Positions 14,470 to 18,971 of a stretch of 18,971 nt of DNA are shown one piece after another. The DNA is taken from NCBI GenBank assembly GCA_031290325.1, contig JAITNU010000226.1, positions 1 through 18,971 of the forward strand. The letters are read 5' to 3'. Source of the stretch: Treponema sp. (GTDB taxonomy: Bacteria; Spirochaetota; Spirochaetia; Treponematales; Breznakiellaceae). The number at the start of each line of letters is the position of its first letter. Within the stretch, counting starts at the first letter, position 1. Both the position numbers and the translations under genes were made by a program. Below the pieces are notes generated by a model, which saw nothing but the letters and a program-made list of their open reading frames with translations, had not been told where the DNA came from and did not search any database.

Positions 14470-16628
14470 AGTAATGTGCCCTCCCATAAGGTTTTGTATA
14501 AGCCATTTTTTGCAAGTAGCTCTTCATGGCTGCCCGATTCAACTATATCCCCCTTGTCCATGACAAAGATGGTGTCGCAGTTCCGTACTGTAGTAAGCCG
14601 GTGGGCAATAATAATCGCGGTCATAGTACCCCGCAGTTTTTCAATAACCTGATGGACAAGTCTTTCGCTTACGGAATCAAGATTGCTGGTGGCTTCATCT
14701 AAAATCATGATGTCGGGTTTACCAAGCAAAGCCCGGGCCAGGGCCAGGCGCTGCCGTTCACCGCCAGACAGAGTTGACCCCCGTTCGCTGAGTTTAGTGT
14801 TATACCGCGCCGGTAAATTATTAATGAACTCATCGGCGCCGGCTTTTTCTGCAGCCGCCATAATTTCTTCCATTGGCGCGGCTGGGTTACACAGGGCGAT
14901 ATTTTCTGCGATAGTCCCTGCAAATATATATATGTCCTGGGGCACGTAGCCGATGCGGGCGCGGAGAGCGGTGGCATCTATGTCCCGCAGATCATGGTTG
15001 TCAATGGAAACCGTGCCTTGTTCCGGCTCATAAAACTTGAGGATTAATTTTACCAGGGTCGTCTTGCCGCACCCCGACGGCCCCACAAATGCCACCCACT
15101 GTCCTTTGTTAATATGAAACGACAGATCTTTGTACACCAGCGGACGCATTCCGTATTTAAAGGAAACATGGCTGAAATCAATATCCCCTTCAAAAGCGGC
15201 GGACTTCAAAAGCCGTGCGTCCTCCGGCTGTTCCACCTCCATTTCAAGGATTTCACTCACCCGTTCAGCAGCGACAGAGGCTTCCTGTATCTGGGGCTGG
15301 ATATTTATCATACGGAATAAGGGGCCGGTAAAATAGGCTAAAAGGGAATTAAAACTCAAGAGGGTTCCAAAACTAAAGGTGTCTTTTAAGATGGCAGAAC
15401 TTCCATACCAGAACGTAATAATTGTTCCCACGCTGTTAATCATGCCTGTTAAGAACCGCTGCATAATAGTAAATTTACTGGTTTTCCAGCTTGTCCATAC
15501 CGAATGCATTTGCTCTGTTTCGTATTCTTCAAAAACAAACTGTTCCGCATTTAGAGCCTTGATGGTATACATACCGTTTATTGTTTCTACAAGGGAAGAA
15601 TTAACGAGTGCCTCCTCGTGCCGTAAACGAATGTAGTATTTGCGAAACAGTTTTGAAAATAAAAATATAATTATACTCATCATAAACACGCTGATACTGG
15701 ATATAAAAAACAAGGTGCTATTAATCTTAAATAAAATAGGACCAATTATAATGATCAGAAAAATATCCATTATAATAGATAATGTTGTTCCAGACAGGGT
15801 TTCTCTAATTTTTTTGGTATCATCTAGCCGGGACAGAATTTCACCGGTTCTTCTGGAATCAAAAAAAGAAATCGGCAATTTGAGAATATGCTTAATATAT
15901 GAAAAACAAAGCTGTAAATCGGTTTTATATGCAAAATGATTTATGAGTATACCTCGCAACGCTTCAACGGACGATTGGATAATCGTGATTAAAAGTACTC
16001 CAACTGATAATGCCAAAAGGGTAAATTTTGCCTTTGAAACAATTACTTCATCAATCACATATTTATAATAAAAAGATGATACAATTCCAAATAAAACAAT
16101 TAAACACGATGAGAAACATACAAATGTTAGATTTTTTCTATGAGGCAATACAAGTGGTAAAAATTTAATTAAAAGATTTTTTTCACTTTTTTGTGGTATA
16201 AAATGTTCGTCAGGTGATAAAAATAATACATAACCCGTCCATACTTTAAGAAATTCTATACGGCTTAACTTGTGTATGCCTTCATTGGGGTTTGGATCCC
16301 AAATTATCACATTATTTTTAGTAATTTCCTTTATTACGACAAAATGATCGTATTGATTATTCAAATAAAATATTTTAATATGTGCAATAAAAGGAAAAAC
16401 AAGCTTTGCATTCAGCGTTTCATTTTTTATTTCACCACGGAAAGATTCTGCTCTGAATCCAAGTTTTTTTGCCGCCATTACCATTCCCATAAGGTTGGTG
16501 CCAATATAATCGGTTTTGCACAATTTACGAATTTTGCCAATGCTGACAAAGGAGTTATAATTGGACATGATCATTACAAGACACGCCGGAGCACAGTCAT
16601 TTACATCAAGCTGTTGCTGATATTTCAT
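14466..16628 (-). CDS. C39 peptidase-containing ABC exporter (PCAT) for a double-glycine peptide
   Basis: This inner-membrane transporter cleaves the leader of its cargo and exports the rest. It has 720 residues. The N-terminal C39 peptidase has Q6 (oxyanion), catalytic C12 in NDCAPACL, H95 in YDHFVV and D111 in WDPNP. Six membrane segments lie at about 160-440. The ATPase carries Walker A GPSGCGKT at 516-523, signature LSGGE at 620-624, Walker B IMILDE at 640-645 and switch H676. All peptidase and ATPase residues are intact, so it should both process and transport. The first two thirds of the gene are strikingly AT-rich compared with the ATPase part. The start has only a weak ribosome-binding site. 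Its likely substrate is the peptide at 17724-17885. Confidence 0.96.
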   Translation of the reverse strand: MKYQQQLDVNDCAPACLVMIMSNYNSFVSIGKIRKLCKTDYIGTNLMGMVMAAKKLGFRAESFRGEIKNETLNAKLVFPFIAHIKIFYLNNQYDHFVVIKEITKNNVIIWDPNPNEGIHKLSRIEFLKVWTGYVLFLSPDEHFIPQKSEKNLLIKFLPLVLPHRKNLTFVCFSSCLIVLFGIVSSFYYKYVIDEVIVSKAKFTLLALSVGVLLITIIQSSVEALRGILINHFAYKTDLQLCFSYIKHILKLPISFFDSRRTGEILSRLDDTKKIRETLSGTTLSIIMDIFLIIIIGPILFKINSTLFFISSISVFMMSIIIFLFSKLFRKYYIRLRHEEALVNSSLVETINGMYTIKALNAEQFVFEEYETEQMHSVWTSWKTSKFTIMQRFLTGMINSVGTIITFWYGSSAILKDTFSFGTLLSFNSLLAYFTGPLFRMINIQPQIQEASVAAERVSEILEMEVEQPEDARLLKSAAFEGDIDFSHVSFKYGMRPLVYKDLSFHINKGQWVAFVGPSGCGKTTLVKLILKFYEPEQGTVSIDNHDLRDIDATALRARIGYVPQDIYIFAGTIAENIALCNPAAPMEEIMAAAEKAGADEFINNLPARYNTKLSERGSTLSGGERQRLALARALLGKPDIMILDEATSNLDSVSERLVHQVIEKLRGTMTAIIIAHRLTTVRNCDTIFVMDKGDIVESGSHEELLAKNGLYKTLWEGTLL

Positions 16629-16676
16629 AATAATTACGATTACACCTGGTTTATCATATACATGAGTCTTTTTGAT

Positions 16677-17609
16677 TTATAAATCATTTTTGATAATCCA
16701 GTTCGCTATATCATTTCTGAATTGGATTTTCTCAAAATAATTTGATGGCCCGTGTCCCCATGGGTAATACCGGTATTTAAAGGGTTTTTCCGGTAAGTTT
16801 TCCTGTATATACTGTGTCGATTCCACTGAAACGCGGTAATCTTTTTTACCATGTACAAACAAAACGGGAATGTTAATATTTTTATAATAGTCAAAAGGCC
16901 GGATGTTTATGAAACTGCTCCACCATCTAAGGGACATGCCAAAATACCCTAATTCAATTGAATCAGGGTATGCCGTACTATCTTGGCTGTATATTTCCAC
17001 CAGGCTACGATGAACACGCTTTGAATACTTATGAAGAACAGTGTTTGAAGTGGACAAAATTTTGCAGGATTCATAGAGTGAAAGTCCACCGTATAGTATT
17101 GAAACCATACCGGTAACATGGTCTTTATCCTCCATTTTTTCATATATCAAGGGTAATAGAAGAGCGCCTTCGGAAATGCCAATTAACACGATGGACGTAT
17201 AGGTATGTTCCGCTAAATACCCATTGATACTTTCAGTATAACAGGCAAGTAGTTTTTCAGCAGTATAATTTGAGTGGTCATTCATGTCAGTAATATACCC
17301 TAATCCGGGTTGCCGGTTCAGTTTTTCGGGAATAAGCACTGTATGGGTATCCTGTAATACCTGAATCAGTTGTGACCCCGTTTGTACGATTTTCCACCTC
17401 TTACTGCCTTTTATGCCTAAAACAGACCACCAGCCGCTTCCTTCAATGGTTATTATCAGTTTATCTGATGATTCATTTCTGAATGCATAGGCGCTGCTAT
17501 CACCATAGTGTACAATTTCCATGTTCGGATATGGATTTTGATGATTAAATGTCATACATGACATACAAACTAATGAAATACAAAAATAAAGGGCAGTTAT
17601 TTTTTTCAT
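16677..17609 (-). CDS. Predicted lipoprotein alpha/beta hydrolase
   Basis: This 310-residue alpha/beta-hydrolase has a signal peptide with a relaxed spirochaetal lipobox ending at C18 (VCMSC), so it should be an anchored lipoprotein. The catalytic triad is recognisable: nucleophile S146 in GISEG, acid D257 in HGKKDYRV and H286 in WGHGPSN, with an oxyanion-type IEGSGWW at 56-62. The fold resembles dienelactone hydrolase/acyl-hydrolase families; the substrate is unknown. AGAGGAAA precedes the ATG. It lies between the peptide gene (after a terminator) and the PCAT gene, with a 48-nt gap to the latter, so it is probably part of the same system. Possible roles are trimming or deacylating the exported peptide, or self-protection; these are inferences. 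Confidence 0.78.
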   Translation of the reverse strand: MKKITALYFCISLVCMSCMTFNHQNPYPNMEIVHYGDSSAYAFRNESSDKLIITIEGSGWWSVLGIKGSKRWKIVQTGSQLIQVLQDTHTVLIPEKLNRQPGLGYITDMNDHSNYTAEKLLACYTESINGYLAEHTYTSIVLIGISEGALLLPLIYEKMEDKDHVTGMVSILYGGLSLYESCKILSTSNTVLHKYSKRVHRSLVEIYSQDSTAYPDSIELGYFGMSLRWWSSFINIRPFDYYKNINIPVLFVHGKKDYRVSVESTQYIQENLPEKPFKYRYYPWGHGPSNYFEKIQFRNDIANWIIKNDL

Positions 17610-17637
17610 ATTCAGTTTCCTCTGTGCTTTAACAATA

Positions 17638-17684
17638 CAAATAAAGATAAGAAGTCAGTTCTTAATAGGAATTTAAGAACTGAC
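17638..17684 (-). terminator. Strong hairpin between peptide gene and export genes
   Basis: A perfect 12-bp stem pairs 17673-17684 with 17654-17665 around a 7-nt loop. On the minus strand it is followed by a T-rich but interrupted tract (TTCTTATCTTTATTT). It lies 40 nt after the peptide stop and about 45 nt before the hydrolase start. It could end most peptide transcripts, or act as a 3' stabiliser, so the peptide is made in excess over the transporter. Confidence 0.75.
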
Positions 17685-17723
17685 AGCCATTTAGCAATGA
17701 CAAATGGAACAGCTAGTTCCAGA

Positions 17724-17885
17724 TTACCATGAAATCTTGACTCCTAGACCGTAGTTTCCGTTGCCATCGACCACGGGAATTGGCTTAACAGTGACATCTC
17801 CTTTTCCACCATTGACAAGCTCCAATTCCCCGACCTCCAAAGCCGTAAATCCGCTGGTTTCTCCATACGAAGCAATCGTATCCAT
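17724..17885 (-). CDS. Double-glycine leader peptide precursor (bacteriocin/microcin-like)
   Basis: This is a 53-residue secreted-peptide precursor. Residues 1-27 form a leader ending in ELELVNGG, matching the LxxxELxxxxGG pattern recognised by C39 peptidases (V18, L21, V24, G26, G27). Cleavage would release a 26-residue core starting KGDVTVKPIP and ending GLGVKISW. The core has no cysteine, is glycine/valine-rich, has a central GNGNYGLG turn region and ends in tryptophan. It therefore cannot be a lanthipeptide or a disulfide-bonded pediocin type. The frame opens at 17942, but AAGGAG 6 nt before the ATG at 17885 fixes the start. The C39 exporter, HlyD and TolC genes follow on the same strand. 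Activity (toxin, signal) is unknown. Confidence 0.85.
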   Translation of the reverse strand: MDTIASYGETSGFTALEVGELELVNGGKGDVTVKPIPVVDGNGNYGLGVKISW

Positions 17886-17957
17886 GATTTTCTCCTTCAC
17901 GTTCAACAACACATTTCCATATACTAATGTATCGTCAAACATAAAATAATATATGTA

Positions 17958-18001
17958 CCGCTTTCCACACGAAGCGGCAGTTTAAGACAGGCAATGCCTG
18001 T
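17958..18001 (-). promoter_or_regulatory. Paired hairpins between GNAT-like gene and peptide gene
   Basis: There are two stems: CCGCTT/AAGCGG (17958-17963 with 17972-17977) and ACAGGC/GCCTGT (17987-17992 with 17996-18001, loop AAT). Neither has a T-tract on the minus strand, so they are unlikely to be simple terminators. They may process the transcript or shape the peptide mRNA leader. No convincing promoter was found for the peptide gene itself. Confidence 0.4.
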
Positions 18002-18025
18002 TTATAACCAAACTAAAAAGTGTCA

Positions 18026-18565
18026 TTACCTTTTCGTAAAATTCCGATCCTTCCAATCAAAGTATTCTTTACGAGTAAGTTCATACAGATTGATGTCGCT
18101 TATTATCCCCGTATAACTTTTTTGAGCATGTATGCGTGTGCCTATTTTATGTCCACAATAATCTTTAATGAATCGTTCATATTGCATTAATGCATATTTA
18201 TTTTGCAATGCTACCATCCAGTTGAACGCCTGACAGCCCCGATTTACAAACAAGTAGTCAAAATACATGAAAAGGGCACGGACAAACATACGGGATTGTT
18301 CCTTATTAAAGTTAATTGTTCTAAAACCAACAATAATATCAAGTGGCCTACTCCATGTCCCATCAAAATACGCAAAAATTTTTCCATTAGATACTGCGAC
18401 AAATTTTTCATATAGCCATGTATTACAACTACTCTGTTCCAATGAGGTACTGTTAAACGCTCCATCAACAAAAAACCATTCATTGGCAACGTCAAACGTT
18501 GCTTTCATAATCAAAAGGTTAAGCTGCTGGGCAAAAGGCGCCGCCGGTTCCAGGGTAAAAGTCAT
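18026..18565 (-). CDS. GNAT-fold acyltransferase-like protein
   Basis: This 179-residue soluble protein is probably of the GNAT (N-acetyltransferase) fold. The C-terminal half has the GNAT-type order: a strand with DIIVGFRTINF, a helix (EQSRMFVRALFMYFDYLF), a strand with FNWMVAL, then NKYALMQYERFIKDYCGHKIGTR, which resembles the motif B segment where a side-chain aromatic and helix close the acyl-CoA pocket. I do not see a textbook R/QxxGxG/A loop, so acyl-CoA binding is unproven. The first open start is a GTG at 18595, but the ATG at 18565 has GAGGG 8 nt upstream and is preferred. It is AT-rich. It directly precedes the peptide gene, so peptide acylation or immunity is conceivable; both are inference. 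Confidence 0.48.
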   Translation of the reverse strand: MTFTLEPAAPFAQQLNLLIMKATFDVANEWFFVDGAFNSTSLEQSSCNTWLYEKFVAVSNGKIFAYFDGTWSRPLDIIVGFRTINFNKEQSRMFVRALFMYFDYLFVNRGCQAFNWMVALQNKYALMQYERFIKDYCGHKIGTRIHAQKSYTGIISDINLYELTRKEYFDWKDRNFTKR

Positions 18566-18707
18566 GTCATCATCCCTCTTTAAAAGACCCTCCACAAAAA
18601 AAGATATATTCCACAGAAACCGTCTCCTCTGGGGTTAGCCAGTCCAGGAATTTCCCCTTGGATGTTTTTAATATCCCGCTCTTTTTTCCACTTTTCAAGG
18701 GTACTTT

Positions 18708-18799
18708 GGTATATTTCGAGTATATTTTGGTATATCTCAAATATACTGAGGTATATTTTTGCGTATACCTCGGTATATTTCGGGTATACTTTGGTATAT
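18708..18799. repeat. Helically phased TATA array (about 21-bp imperfect repeat)
   Basis: GGTATAT recurs at 18708, 18729, 18750, 18772 and 18793, with a second TATA element midway in each interval. TATA starts at 18710, 18721, 18731, 18742, 18752, 18764, 18774, 18785 and 18795, so spacings are 10-12 bp (mean about 10.6), one per helical turn. Neighbouring units form inverted pairs such as TATACC-TC-GGTATA at 18764-18777. It lies upstream of the minus-strand export locus and of a possible plus-strand gene. Confidence 0.85.
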
Positions 18800-18851
18800 C
18801 TCAGGCGAATCTCTTGAAAATATTGAAAAAAATAAAAAAATATCAAAATTT

Positions 18852-18971
18852 ATGTCAAGAACAAGTGAAAATTTCGTGTTACGAGAGAATGAAAAATTTC
18901 GTTATAAGGTCATAAGGCTAGAAATTGCTAGTTTTAAAAAAATCGCATCCTGGAGAGTTTGGCAACAACAA
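18852..18971 (+). CDS. Possible partial gene cut by the right edge
   Basis: An ATG at 18852 opens a frame that stays open for 40 codons to the end of the window, beginning MSRTSENFVLRENEKFRYKV and continuing with a basic, aromatic-containing stretch (ASWRVWQQQ). No Shine-Dalgarno sequence precedes it, only A-rich DNA. The family is not recognisable from 40 residues. Its AT-rich composition fits the accessory region. Confidence 0.3.
   Translation, partial: MSRTSENFVLRENEKFRYKVIRLEIASFKKIASWRVWQQQ

Noticed and set aside
18580..18846. 88-codon minus-strand frame with 7-residue repeats rich in Tyr and Ile
   Set aside because: It is generated by the 21-bp TATA repeat and A-rich DNA, has no ribosome-binding site, and overlaps the GNAT start region out of frame; not supported as a gene.

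Overview
The window looks like a piece of a free-living or gut-associated spirochaete chromosome, most plausibly a Treponema-type genome. That is my inference from gene style (periplasmic and outer-membrane signal sequences, a relaxed lipobox, a GC-moderate core with AT-rich accessory DNA); no rRNA or other phylogenetic marker is present to prove it. The left 11 kb are ordinary metabolic and transport genes. The right 7 kb are AT-richer and accessory in character.

Layout. 1-69 is a perfect 7-bp tandem repeat running off the window edge. 247-2198 (minus) is a compact biotin ECF transporter operon, bioY-ecfA-ecfT. Immediately upstream of it, 2250-2554, is a deleted IS1-like element with 21-bp terminal inverted repeats and a frameshifted zinc-ribbon transposase remnant; it ends 5 bp from the stop codon of the next gene. 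2560-4621 (minus) is an OmpR/PhoB-type response regulator and its histidine kinase. Divergent from it is leuA (2-isopropylmalate synthase, 4932-6617 plus). Its leader holds a consensus promoter, a 29-codon leucine-rich leader peptide that starts at the predicted transcription start, and a strong intrinsic terminator: a transcription attenuator not previously listed as a gene because it is so short. 6618-8921 (minus) is a polar amino-acid ABC transporter (ATPase, permease, binding protein). 9109-11182 (minus) is a B12-binding radical SAM protein overlapping a HAD-type 5'(3')-nucleotidase.

From about 11.4 kb to 18.6 kb everything reads on the minus strand and forms one export locus. In transcription order: a GNAT-like protein; a 53-residue peptide with a double-glycine leader; a 12-bp-stem terminator; a predicted lipoprotein alpha/beta hydrolase; a C39-peptidase ABC exporter (PCAT); a HlyD-type adaptor; a TolC-type outer-membrane channel; and a PDZ-domain pseudogene with two in-frame stops. 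The three secretion genes overlap by 4 nt at each junction. This is the layout of a microcin/bacteriocin-type type I secretion system: the PCAT would remove the leader after the Gly-Gly and export a 26-residue cysteine-free peptide across both membranes. The added GNAT and lipoprotein hydrolase are unusual partners, and this is the best candidate in the window for an undescribed system.

Upstream of the export locus is an array of nine TATA motifs spaced one per helical turn (18710-18798), followed by a possible plus-strand gene cut by the right edge. No rRNA, tRNA, CRISPR array or intact mobile element was found.
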